DNA from: Carettochelys insculpta
Taxonomy: Eukaryota > Chordata > Testudines > Carettochelyidae
Length of the DNA: 64,000 nucleotides
Direction: 5' to 3'
Assembly: GCF_033958435.1 (NCBI RefSeq)
Contig: NC_134138.1
Coordinates: 176,622,798 to 176,686,797, forward strand
Part shown: in pieces, positions 1 to 9,232 of the stretch
Position numbering within the stretch: the first letter of the stretch is position 1
How the letters are laid out: every line of letters begins with the position of its first letter
Made by a program: the position numbers and the translations under genes
Notes under the pieces: model-generated
The model's input: the letters and a program-made list of their open reading frames with translations, nothing else
The model's database searches: none
What the model was told of the DNA's origin: nothing

Positions 1-554
1 GTTGCTGGATCTGGTAGCTGGAAGTGCACAGAGCAAAATGACCGCTTGCTCGGCTGTGTTTGGTGAGCTATTCAAACTTCCTGTAATGTGCGGGAAGAGG
101 AGAGGAAGTAAAGATTCTCGGGTTAAAGCAGCCCTATTTTGGACTCTTGGAAATGGTTACTTTATCTCAGGTCTGCACACTGCCATGTGGGTGTCTGAGC
201 TCTAGGTCTGAGCATGGGTCAGAACATTATTAACCTAAGGTTAAAATACAATATAGATGTTCAAGCCCTTGATTCCTTCAAGCCAGCTGACTCAAATCCC
301 ATTAACCCTGGGCTTACATTATAATGTAGACCTGCCCACAGAGATGTACACAATGTTGTAGCCATGACAGCTGATTCTCTCTTGTATTGAAGAAAAGAAA
401 CAGTAACCACTGCATATCAGAGTCAACATAAGCAACTCCTTGAAGAACTGTAACTGTGAGTTTACAAATAGATTTAACTGTGCTCAGTACCTTTAAATGT
501 AGCAAAAGTGGTTGAAACTAGAGCACAGCTGGTTAAAAAATGACATAAAATGTT
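1..554. other. Anonymous AT-rich sequence, no gene seen
   Basis: No open frame of coding character, RNA gene or recognisable repeat was found. The short frames here have no motifs. A CR1 LINE fragment begins near the end of this stretch and its exact 5' limit is unclear. Confidence 0.5.
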
Positions 555-1495
555 CATATCAATGGTTTGCTGTCAGGCTGGGAGATCATAACTAGTGGAG
601 TCTGGCAAGGGTCTGTCGTGGGTCGGGTACTAGTTGATATATTTATTAATAGCATGGATAATGGCGTGGAGATTAAACTTATAAAGTTTGCAAATGGCAT
701 CAAACTGAGAGGGGTTGCAGAATATTAGGTGACAAATTAGAATTCAAAACAAGCTTGATAACCCAGTGATTTAATATAAAATAACAAGATGGAAATCAAT
801 TAAGTTAAGTGTAAAGTATTACGCTTAGGAAGTGGGGAAATAATCATTGAACAAATACCAAGTGAGGAATAGTTGGCTAGGCAGCGATACCACAGAAAAG
901 GATCTCTGGGTTATAATGGATGCAGTTGCAAAAAAGCTTAATATTATTCTGCAGGATTGGAAGGAAGACACAGGAGGTAATTTCCTGCTCTGTTCAGCAC
1001 TGATGAGACCATAGCTGGAATATTGTGTCTAATTTTGGGTGTCACGCTTTAAGAAAAATGTGAACAAACAGCAAAGAGTCCAGAGAAGAACAATAAAAAT
1101 TATAAAAGTTGGAGACGTCTGAGTTATGAGAAAAAAGTTTAAAAGAATTGGGCATGTTTCTTCCTGAGAAAAGGTGGTTGATGTGGGAGCCTGATATTCT
1201 TCAAATTATTGAAAGTAGAACTAGAGGACTAAAAGTACTGGAGAACTAGAAGTAATGGCTTAATTTGCAGCAAGGGAAATGTAGGTTAGATATTAGGAAA
1301 AACCTTAAAACTATGAGACCAGGTAAACAAAGGAGAATGTGGGATCACTGTAAGAGATTTTTAGGAACAGGTTAGACAAACCCCTGTTGGGAAAGGTCTA
1401 GGTACGCTCTGTTCTGATCAGTTTAACAGGCTTCACTAGAGGACCTCTTCAGACCCCTTCCAGCATTACAGCATTACATTTCTCTGAATGTTCAA
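555..1495 (+). mobile_element. Old CR1-type LINE, 3' part (RT end plus 3' UTR)
   Basis: The DNA follows the usual CR1 order. It begins with the RT region before the active site, where the usual FADDTKL box reads like FANG-IKL (about 687-708). Thumb and C-terminal regions follow, then a 3' UTR with the 'one dose of GACC...CCTTCCAGC' type ending and a short repeated CATTACA tail near 1465-1478. The frame is interrupted many times, so this is a dead, rather old copy. It is 5' truncated, as most CR1 insertions are. The assignment rests on remembered CR1 layout; an alignment to a turtle or bird CR1 consensus would settle the subfamily. Confidence 0.75.
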
Positions 1496-2631
1496 ATGGA
1501 AGGAAAAACAACTATTACAGTGATGAGAGTAATCATAAAAATGCTTTTAAATGAACAGAAGATAAATCATGAATAGATATAGAAGCAACTTTAAGAGAAA
1601 AAGTGAAACAACTCTGCTCTATTAGCTGCTCACCAATCATCCTTTTAAGGCCTTTGAAAACCCATGTTAAAAATACGAGAAATGTTGACATTAAAGACTA
1701 ATTTTTTCACATAAGTTCTCGTAATACACTAATGATATACACACACCTAATATAATATTAAATATAAAAAATGAAGAACTGTTAAGATTAAAAGCTTTGA
1801 TATAGTTTAATAATTTGTATTTCTGGATAGTGAATTAATTTAGATGGGGCAACACATCGGCCAAACTGTTGCTGGAACAAGAGTGGTTTTGCCAATTATT
1901 CTTTTACTTACATGGTGTTACTGCTGGCAAACATAATGTTGGTCTGGAAGTTCTGAGATTAAGACACACAAACCCGTAAAAAGAAGATGAGGGTGACAAA
2001 AAGAGCATGAGGCAAAATGTGCATGAGCAACCCCCCTTAAAAACAAAAGTGCAAAAGCTGGGTAAATTGAAGATTGAGCATGCACGAGGTATAGTTTACA
2101 TAAAATCCAAAGGACTGATGTGGTAAAAGCTGCTGGGAGAAAGAAAAAATAGTTCATAATAAAGACAAATGTATACAAGACCTAAGTGAATATATCCCAA
2201 ATTGGAAAAACACTGGCTGAGAAAGATGGGACTGAAGGATGAGACCAGGAGATCAGAGAAGCAAATGAGTACCATGGAAAGAGGGAGAACTTCCTGATCT
2301 CCTGGAATGTTGTAATTTGGAACCCCTACCAATTTTGTCCTGTCTGTTATCATTGCCCTACATAACTGTATAAGCAGTTCCTATATGTCATAATGTTTCT
2401 ATCTGAAAATATATGACAAAGGAGAAAATAAATCACATTGGTGTACTTGTGACTCTTTTCCCATTTTATCCCCAGAACCCCCATGCATTTGTGCTGCAGT
2501 ACGAAGTCGAACATTGTTCACAGCCTTTGTGAGGTGACTTTGTGCTTCTTCTCTGTCACAAAAAGTTAAAGTAGTAATAAACAAAAAACAAACAAACAAA
2601 CAAAAAAACCTTTTACTCATACATAGAACAC
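1496..2631. other. Anonymous AT-rich sequence
   Basis: No gene is supported. The stretch is strongly AT-rich around 1700-1830. An (AAAC)n-like simple repeat lies at about 2587-2603. Minus-strand frames at 1918-2620 are hydrophobic, motif-free and overlap each other, so they are treated as chance frames. Confidence 0.5.
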
Positions 2632-2800
2632 TAGACGGGCCTCAAGAGGTCTGGCTGCTGTTCCTGGCACTATCGCTGACATACTTTATGACCTTGGGCA
2701 AGGACCTTGAATCTGTTTCTCCAATCTTTGTGAAGTACTTTGAGGTCTATGAATGAAAAGCACTTTAGCAAAGGTAGGTATTATTATTCTGCCAGTTTAT
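2632..2800 (+). mobile_element. MIR/CORE-type SINE fragment
   Basis: The segment has the MIR-type order. It contains a block reading like 'tggcactatcgctgac', then 'ATGACCTTGGGCAAG' near 2688-2702, a 'GTTTCTCCAATCT' block, a 'GAAAAGCACTTTA' block and a short ATT-type tail near 2785-2795. The match to the conserved SINE core is by eye. No flanking duplication was identified. Confidence 0.6.
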
Positions 2801-3007
2801 TAATAGCTACATATCAAGAGCTGCATTACAGGAAGCCAGTACTGATCTCCCTAAACCCAGGAGCTACATTAAATACTCTTGAGTACAATCTTTTGACATT
2901 TTGTCTGTTAACTGTTTACTTATGTGCAAGAGATCCCTTGTGCAAAGCACTCCCTGAAACAGATATTGGTGCTGTCTGAGCCACTGAGGTTCTTCCCTAA
3001 AAGTGCA

Positions 3008-3297
3008 AGTTGAACCTTTCTAATGTGGAACTCTCTTGTCTGGCAACATCTGTAATCCATCATGATTTAATTATATGTATAACTTATGGGTGTGGCCAAG
3101 TTTCCTGTGGTCCCATAAAGTTTATTTACAGTACCCAGCTCTGGCTCTTAAGTTCTGTGCTGTTATTTAGTTGTAATTTACCCCTAAATGTCTTCTAAGA
3201 GTCCAATAATTAGTGAAAACATTGGTAATGTGCTAGACAATATTGACCTCCTATGGGTTGGCAAATTCTCCTGAGGGTGCCGGCTGAGAGAGGTTCA
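3008..3297 (+). mobile_element. Non-autonomous inverted-terminal repeat element, copy 1 of a dispersed family
   Basis: This copy shares nearly its whole length with 52035-52352, including the block TCCTGTGGTCCCATAAAGTT (3106 region) and 'GGTAATGTGCTAG'. The ends are imperfect inverted repeats of the type GTTGAACCTTTCT at the left and AGAGAGGTTCAGCC at the right. That points to a DNA transposon-derived element with no coding capacity. The transposon superfamily was not determined. Confidence 0.6.
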
Positions 3298-3882
3298 GCC
3301 TGGATATTGGAGTAAGATAAGTCATTTCCTCCAGCTCACTACATGTTTTGCTGCCATTCCTGCTATTGACCTCTACTATCTCTGTTTCAAACCCTTAACA
3401 TTATCACTTAAGCTACAAAGTCTGCAGAATGACACATCAGAAGAAACCTCTCCCAGTTCAACAGAAAGGACAGAACCACCCTCTGTGTACACCATTCACT
3501 CCCATCCCCTCCATCAAATTCTAACTCCTGAGAATCACTTCTCTGTGTATGTGTGTGGGCTTTTTTGTTTTCTGGGGGTTTTTTTGTCTTGTTTTGACTT
3601 CTGGCTACCTAATTTATAATGCCGTTAATCTCATTTTTATTCTCCTACAGGTTACACTATTTGGTGCAGAAATAAAATCAGATGTGACACCCAAAGGCAT
3701 TGCATGGTTGATGATTTCCAGCTGCTGGGTGAGATTTCATCTCTAAAGTAAATTAAGGTGTTAAACACATTCTCTGCTCTGAGGAAGAACTGTAAAAGCC
3801 TTTCTCCCAAGCAGTCATTGACTGTCTATTTTAATGCAAAAAAAAACCCCCAAAAACCCCAAAAATGACTCATCTTTTTGAA
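3298..3882. other. Unannotated interval holding one exon-like segment
   Basis: No repeat was recognised. The interval holds a candidate exon, listed separately, and a C-run/A-run stretch at 3838-3866 that immediately precedes the DIRS-like element. Confidence 0.4.
3651..3728 (+). other. Candidate 78-base internal exon, unrecognised
   Basis: A pyrimidine-rich stretch ending in CTACAG (3645-3650) precedes 78 bases that are open for 26 codons, followed by a consensus-like donor GTGAGA at 3729. The translation starts VTLFGAEIKSD and contains TPKGIAWLM; I do not recognise the protein. Length divisible by three and good splice signals at both ends are suggestive, but such combinations also arise by chance in long AT-rich DNA. 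There is no neighbouring exon to support it. It could be an exon of a host gene whose introns fill this window, a lncRNA exon, or nothing. Confidence 0.15.
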
Positions 3883-4090
3883 ATTGTTGTTCTTTGAGAT
3901 GTGCTGCTCGTGTCCATTCCAATCTACATGCACAACAGCCTAAACACTTTTCCTCTAGAAGCATCCATAGGGCCTGTCCGACTGCTCCCTGGCGCATTGC
4001 CTTCATGGCACTCAATACAGAGCCCTGCTTACCCTCCATCCCTTCAGTTCCTTCTTGTCAGATACTCTGATAGAAGGGCAGGTGGTTTGG
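3883..4090 (+). repeat. Left inverted terminal repeat of the DIRS-like element
   Basis: It starts with ATTGTTGTTCTTTGAG and matches, in inverted orientation, 7335-7537. Shared landmarks after the start are a 'GTGCACAACAGC'-like block, a 'CACTCAATA' block near 4011 and 'CCTTCAGTTC' near 4041. Identity is moderate by eye, consistent with an old insertion. Confidence 0.6.
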
Positions 4091-4289
4091 TATGGTAAAG
4101 AACACGAATAACATGTCCTAAAGAACAACAGTGGCAAGAAGGCAAATAACCAATTTTTCTTTCTTTGAGTGCTTTTTTTTTCGTCAGTTCCAAGTGAGGT
4201 GACTCCCAATACTAAGTTTCAGAGGTGGAGTCAGAGTTCAGATGTCCATTGACCGGCACTGAGCTACCAAACCCCATTGTCTCTGGTTT

Positions 4290-4860
4290 GCTAGGTAATT
4301 GCATAATGCACAGTACAAATATGTATGGAGGACCACGTCACTGATCTGCATATTCTTGGGTGGGAACTTGTGCCAGGAACCCTTTTGAAGAAGCCTGTAC
4401 AATAGAGCATGCCATGAGCAGAGGGATGGACATCTCTTCTAGGCAGTAGCATTATCTGATGCCAGATGTGATCCACAATGAAATTCATTGCAAGAAAAGT
4501 GGAAGCCCTTTAGTCCAGCCTGCTATGGCCACAAACAGTTGAATGGACTTTCTGAATGGCTTAGTTCTTTCTATGTAAATGGTTAGAGCTCTACAGACAT
4601 TCAATGAGTGAAGCCTCTTTTCCATGACACTTGAGAGCAGTTTAGGATACAACACTGGAAGGAAGATGTTCTGGTAGATATGAAACTTGGAGAAAACCTT
4701 TGGGAAGGATGCTAGATGTAACCTAAGCTGAATCATGTTCTTATAGAACACAGTGCAAGGGAGCTCTGAGGTTAGGGTCCTGAGTTCAGACACCCTTCTG
4801 GCTGAGGTTGTCACTACCAGAAATGCTACCTCAGCAGTTGTTTGAAGGGTGGACCCCTCA
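4290..4860 (-). pseudogene. DIRS-like tyrosine recombinase fragment
   Basis: The minus-strand frame starting near 4814 contains TTSARRVSELRTL, then a proline-rich spacer with an LPVLYPK segment, then LNVCRALTIYIERTKPFRK and QLFVAIAG. These are the usual landmarks of DIRS-type tyrosine recombinases: the arginine-containing SARRVSELRAL block, then the 'RALxxYLxRT..FR' block. The C-terminal part continues in another frame to about 4291. The catalytic set cannot be traced intact and the His/Arg motif near the end is not recognisable. It would have catalysed integration of circular cDNA. It is now a pseudogene. Confidence 0.6.
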
Positions 4861-5141
4861 GTTTAGAAATGATCAGACTGGGGTTCCACGCTGGCATGAT
4901 AGGTAACCCTGGTGGAAGACTTGTTTAACTGGGTCTGAACAAGCAAACACCATCAGGTTCAGCCGTGGAGTTTCCATGCCATGGGGTGAAATGACTCGAG
5001 ATTCAGGCACCGGAGACAGCTGAGATTGTTAATTAAGTCAGGGAGAGTGTCAAGGTGACTGGGGCAGGAGAAATATAAACCAGTGTTGGTGGGGCCCGCC
5101 AGGAATTATCACTATCATCACTACGGATATAAAGCATAAGG

Positions 5142-5155
5142 CATTCTGTCGACAG
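5142..5155 (+). repeat. Target-site duplication, left copy (PLE dimer A)
   Basis: CATTCTGTCGACAG here matches CATTCTGTTGACAG at 5381-5394 with one difference. The two copies bracket the inverted PLE-derived unit exactly. Confidence 0.6.
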
Positions 5156-5380
5156 TAACAGAGACAAAGCCATGCTAGTCTGTGTACCATCAAAACAAAA
5201 AAGTAGTAAAGTATCACTTTAAAGACTAACAAAATAATTTATTAGGTGAGCTTTCATGCGACAGACGCTGAGTCTGTTCTGGTATGTCTGTGGTCTGAAG
5301 AAGTGGGTGTCCCACGAAAGCTCACCTAGTAAATTATTTTGTTAGTCGTTAAAGTGATACTTTATTGCTTTTTTTGTTTT
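5156..5380 (+). mobile_element. PLE-derived inverted dimer A
   Basis: The unit is about 225 bases and mostly palindromic. The left arm contains TTTAAAGACTAACAAAATAA and the right arm its inverse. A single, non-duplicated end segment (CATGCTAGTCTGTG region, 5172-5185) lies at the left. The same 'actaacacggct/gttagtctgt' ending is seen at the 3' end of the PLE fossil at 31508. Flanking 14-base duplications show it moved as one unit. On the plus strand, 5300-5325 carries a hammerhead-like core, described separately. No coding capacity. Assignment to PLE is by shared tail sequence. Confidence 0.6.
5296..5326 (+). ncRNA. Hammerhead-ribozyme-like core in PLE dimer A
   Basis: The order is box CTGAAGA (CTGATGA in the known ribozyme, one change), then a perfect 5-bp stem GTGGG/CCCAC with a short loop, then GAAA. 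This is the catalytic-box-1, stem II, catalytic-box-2 order of hammerhead ribozymes, which are known to occur in Penelope-like elements. Stem III and the cleavage triplet are not convincing, and the box-1 change probably abolishes activity. Confidence 0.4.
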
Positions 5381-5394
5381 CATTCTGTTGACAG
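5381..5394 (+). repeat. Target-site duplication, right copy (PLE dimer A)
   Basis: CATTCTGTTGACAG, partner of 5142-5155 with a single C/T difference. Confidence 0.6.
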
Positions 5395-5731
5395 AGTCTC
5401 GACAGAACTCTGCATTTGCCTTGACAGTGTTATCCCTCAAAAATTGGAGGAATAATGCTCTGTTGAAAGAGTTCTGTCAACATAAATGCAGTGTAGACAC
5501 TTCTGTCAAAAGATGGGGCTTCTGGTTCACTGGGCAGCCCTGTTTGCAGAGCTTCTGGTCAGCTGTTCCCTCAAAGGATGGCAGGGCAGTCTGGCTGCTC
5601 TCTGTTGACAGAGCAGATTGCTCTATCAATCTGCTTTTGTATGTAAATGCAATCTTTCGAAGAAACTTTGTTGACACAACTCTGTCTACAGATGTTACTG
5701 TCGACAGATGCTGCTAAGTGTAGATGTAGCC
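5381..5731. mobile_element. MITE-like element rich in CTGTCGACAG motifs
   Basis: The right end reads AAGTGTAGATGTAGCC (5716-5731), the inverted form of the GGCTACNTCTACAC terminal core used by the Harbinger elements here. Palindromic CTGTYGACAG-type motifs recur through the body, for example near 5143, 5384, 5601 and 5700. The left end was displaced by the PLE dimer or lost. No coding capacity; the 109-codon plus frame at 5388 is just this repeat read through. It lies inside the DIRS-like element. Confidence 0.55.
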
Positions 5732-5759
5732 AATATGACTATTTTTTCCCTTCATAGCT

Positions 5760-6320
5760 TAAGTACCTTGTGAATGAACAGAACGGGATGAAACACTTAA
5801 AGGAGATGGCCTCCCCAGGGCAGGTAGAGTGCATCCATGTTGGAGCCTATGCTGATTCAAAAGGAGAAAAACTGCTGGTGCTTCCTGTTGTTTCCAGCAT
5901 GAACAGATCTACCTGGGGAAAACCCCACCATTAGAAGGTGGAGTTTGTTGCACAGGGACCACTCATGGTCACCAATTCCCTCTGTACACCAGGAGAGTAC
6001 TTGCAGGGGTATTAAATGCTCCACAGCCTGAGGACTTCATGGCAGAGGGGAGAGAAGTGTGCCTCCCCCTATTTGTTGACATAAAACATTGCTGGGGTGT
6101 GGTCTCTCCTCACTGATACACATCTCACTGTTAACTGGTCTCAGAAAATCCAGCTTGACAGGCAAACCACTCTCAGCTCTCTGATACAGATGTGGACAGT
6201 GACTTCTGCTAGCGACTAGAGGCCTTGTCCTGAGGATTCCCAAATATGCTCCCCCAGCCCAAGTCTGATGTGTCCATTACCAATGAGAAAGTTGGCTGGC
6301 AAAAGGGATCCCTGGATGAA
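5760..6320 (-). pseudogene. RNase H-like region of the DIRS-like element
   Basis: Read on the minus strand, the segment gives the usual end-of-pol landmarks in shifting frames. These are a 'WGAxLGIL'-like stretch in the frame beginning at 6243 (GILRTRPLVA), a segment around NVLCQQIGGG that matches the 'TDNTTTMFYVNKQGG' type of block, and a W-rich PQVDLFMLET stretch near 5900. The second resembles RNase H motifs of DIRS and Gypsy elements. It is broken by several frameshifts. Confidence 0.45.
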
Positions 6321-6329
6321 TCACCTGTT

Positions 6330-7180
6330 GGTTGAGCCATCACAGTAGGAAGTCAAGGACCAGGTGAGGCAAAGACGCAACCCTGTCCGAACTGTCCAAT
6401 ACACTGCAACTAACCATGAGTAGAGCAGCCAAAGCCTGAGTCTGGCATGGGCCACCACACAGATGCAAGCGGACATATGTCCCAGGAATTTTAGGCAGTT
6501 CCTTGCTGTGATGGTGGGGAGCAGCCTGAAACTCCAAATAATGTAGCCCAGAGCCCAGAACTTTGATTCTGGTAGGAACACACTGGCCTGGGTTATATCT
6601 AGAAGCACCCCTATGAACTCTATTCACTGAAATTGGGGCCCTGTTTGTTGAATTTTGCTCTGATCAGTTTGCCTTGCACCTCCATTTGAGCCCTTGAACA
6701 GCCAGTTGTTCAGGTAAAGGAACACCTGTACCTGTTGTCTGCACAGGAACATGGCCATGATTGCCATACACTTGCCATACACTCAAGGCACTGCTGACAG
6801 GGTTGAATAGGAGGACTGGGAACACGAAGTGGCTGATGCTCACCACAAACCCGAGATATTTTCTGTAGAATGATGATTGCTATATGAAAGTGTGTGTCTT
6901 AAGATGAGGATGGTATATGAGTCCCCTGGTTCCAAGCAAGGGATGATGGAGGTGAAGAGACCATGTGGAACTTTCAGTTTCTTCATCAACTTGTAGAACT
7001 CTTGCAGATTTAGGATTGGCCTGAGCCTGCCTTCTGGGGCAAAACCCTCTGCAGATTCTACAGCACTCTTAAAAGTGATTGATCCTCCCTGAGAATCTTC
7101 AAGCACAAAGTGTACAGGTCACTTGTGGGCATAGACCTGCCACAGCCTGAACATGCCTTGAAGCTCAGGAATGGCGGCAT
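6330..7180 (-). pseudogene. Reverse transcriptase fragment of the DIRS-like element
   Basis: The frame from 7106 reads RLRPILNLQEFYKLMKKLKV and then SIIPCLEPGDSYTIL. This is the 'RPVLDLRxLNKxxKxxKFRM...PGDWxxxLDLKDAYFH' opening of this RT type, with the LDLKDAY catalytic aspartate block degraded. Further on, 6716-6699 encodes YLNNWL where active elements have YLDDWL, so both active-site aspartates are Asn. The C-terminal part (6608-6321) reads SFRLLPTITARNCLKFLGHM. The enzyme would have copied RNA into cDNA. It is inactive by sequence. Confidence 0.6.
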
Positions 7181-7334
7181 ACCCTGGTATTAGGGGTACA
7201 TTGTGTGTGGGAGGGAAAACCCCCCAAAGGAAAGTTACAAAAACTACAAATAATTATGCTACTATGCATACTAACTATATGCGCTAAAACAGGACACTGC
7301 AAAGCACGCAAGAAGCAAGTTAAGAGCCATGAGG

Positions 7335-7537
7335 AGTTCCAGCTGTCATCACAAATGGTAAAAATGAACTGAAGGAGTGGCAGATAGACAGAGTTGTATA
7401 TTGAGCGCTATGAAGACACAACTCCAGGGGCATCCAGACCAAACCTCTGGATTCTGACAGGGGAAAAATCTTCCAGCTGTTGTGCACATGGCGTGTGTGC
7501 ATCTTATTGGTATTGATATGGCTCAAAGAACAACAAT
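7335..7537 (-). repeat. Right inverted terminal repeat of the DIRS-like element
   Basis: This is the inverse of 3883-4090. Read on the minus strand from 7537 it begins ATTGTTGTTCTTTGAG and continues through a GTGCACAACAGC block (about 7481-7470). The region between 7200 and 7335 holds no recognisable gag. Confidence 0.6.
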
Positions 7538-8271
7538 GGCATGCAAAGGAATTTCCTACTACTCTATATTATTTATGTATCCCACTTTACATTTTTCTGC
7601 TGAACAATAGGTCAACAATTTGTTCCCTTCACCTCACCAGCTGCTTTTATGCCTGCATTTGCAATCCCAGATTGTTGCTGAAAAGGAAGCTGGTTTGGGT
7701 TAAGACTTGGGTCAGATCCAGTTCCCACTCTCATCTACTTCAAGAGGCTTTGGTGCAGATCCTTAGGATGGAAGCCACTATTTGACATTCAGGGCCCAGG
7801 CAACTTCCACTGAAGTGAATGAGACAATTTCACAGAGGTCAGTGGGAATCAGATGTGACCTCTAATTGAGAAATGTGGTAAGTAGGAACTGAATGAGTCA
7901 CAACCTCTATCCATCTGGAAGTATTTGAAAGACTGTATCTTCTAGCAATTCCACTCAAGTATATTTGCAACGATCTTATCTCATTTCAAGTGCAGGAGAC
8001 TGAGAATAGTCTGGAATTGGAGCCAATAATGCAGACTTGGGCTACTCATAACCAGTTAAGATAGACAGTCTGCTTCCCATCTACACCCAGGCTCTGTGGT
8101 GCTCTGAATCAGTGAAGTAGTCCTAAACTTGAAGACTAGCTGAGTGGGCACTCTGCTCTCAGTGCATCAGCCAATTGCCCATCTGGTCCTTTCCTCCTTG
8201 TGATCTTAACTCTGCTGGTTTAATATTGTAAATATATGTTGCAGAAGTTCAGGTACCACATTGTTACTTAC
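7538..8271. other. Anonymous sequence with ancient-repeat flavour
   Basis: No gene is supported. The segment 7785-7860 contains an imperfect inverted pattern around 'CCACTGAAGTGAATGAG' and 'GAGGTCAGTGGGAA'. This resembles ancient amniote interspersed repeats whose arms read 'cattgacttcaatgg'. The family was not identified. Confidence 0.3.
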
Positions 8272-8700
8272 TACAGGTTGGACCTCCCTGGTCTGGCACC
8301 CTCAGGACCTGACCAGTCTTGAACAATAGAGTTTGCCAGACCAAGAATGGTCAATTCTGGCCTCACTGTTGATGGCCTCCAGGTTCTTTAGAGGGTCACC
8401 AGCCTCCCAGCGGGGCTCCCTGCACAACCACCCACACTGCTGCTAGCCTCAACTACTAGGCTCTGCTGCCAGGCCTGGCTGGGCATTCTGTCCCTGGCCA
8501 CCAGAGTGGCTATATTCCTGGCCCCAATGGCTGGGCCCCAAGCTGATGTTCCCTGGCCTCAGGACCAGCTCTGCTCCTGGACCTCGAGCCAGGCTCCAGG
8601 CCAGTGGCCTTCAGTCACAGGACTGGCTCTGCTCCCAGATCCTTGGCCCTAATGTTGCTGGACCAAAGAGTCCAGTATCAGAGACATTCATCAGAACAGC
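8272..8700 (+). repeat. Dispersed repeat with GGTTGGACCTCCCTGG-type end
   Basis: The left end (AGGTTGGACCTCCCTGGTCT at 8276) resembles the terminal repeats of 3008-3297 and 52035-52352. The body is different: GC-richer, with several GGCCTC/CTGGCT tracts. The right limit is uncertain; a plausible inverted partner ('GGACCAAAGAGTCCAG') lies near 8660. Probably a related but distinct non-autonomous DNA element. Confidence 0.35.
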
Positions 8701-9191
8701 AGAATAGCATTCTGGGCTGTTTCAGCTCAGTTGGCCCTGTTTCTACCACCAGAAAAGGAAACTCCATTTATAATCTCTCAAAACACACTCAAATATTGAA
8801 TACTGTCGGGGCATGAAGAATTGCTTGAACTCCTTAGCTACGTCTACATGGGGATGCTACATCGAAATAGCTTATTTCAATGTAGCGAAATCGAAATAAG
8901 CTATTTCGATTAATAGCGTCTACACGTCCTCCAGGGCTGGTGCCGTTGATGTTCAACGTCGACGTTGGGCAGCACTACACCAAAGTAGGCGCTGCAGGGG
9001 AGCATCTACATGCCAAAGCGGCCCACATCGAAATAAGGGTGCCAGAAACAGCTGCAGACAGGGTCACAGGGCGGACTAGGACTTCCGGGGCAACAGCTAG
9101 CCACTCCCTTAAAGGTCCCCTCCCAGACACACTCAGCCTGCACAGCACTCGGTCTGCAGAGCCACAGGCACGCACACCCCATCGAAGCAGT

Positions 9192-9199
9192 ATGGACCC

Positions 9200-9232
<33 letters not shown>

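Larger units (their letters stand above)
3883..7537 (-). mobile_element. DIRS-like (tyrosine recombinase) retrotransposon remnant with inverted terminal repeats
   Basis: The element reads on the minus strand. From 5' to 3' it holds decayed reverse transcriptase (about 7180-6330), an RNase H-like region (about 6320-5760) and a tyrosine recombinase region (about 4860-4290). The termini at 3883-4090 and 7335-7537 are inverted copies of each other, both beginning ATTGTTGTTCTTTGAG when read inward. RT followed by a YR instead of a DDE integrase, plus inverted termini, is the DIRS-type arrangement. The gag region is missing, and two younger elements lie between RNase H and YR. Many frameshifts and stops show it is inactive. 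Family assignment is from remembered motifs. Confidence 0.65.
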
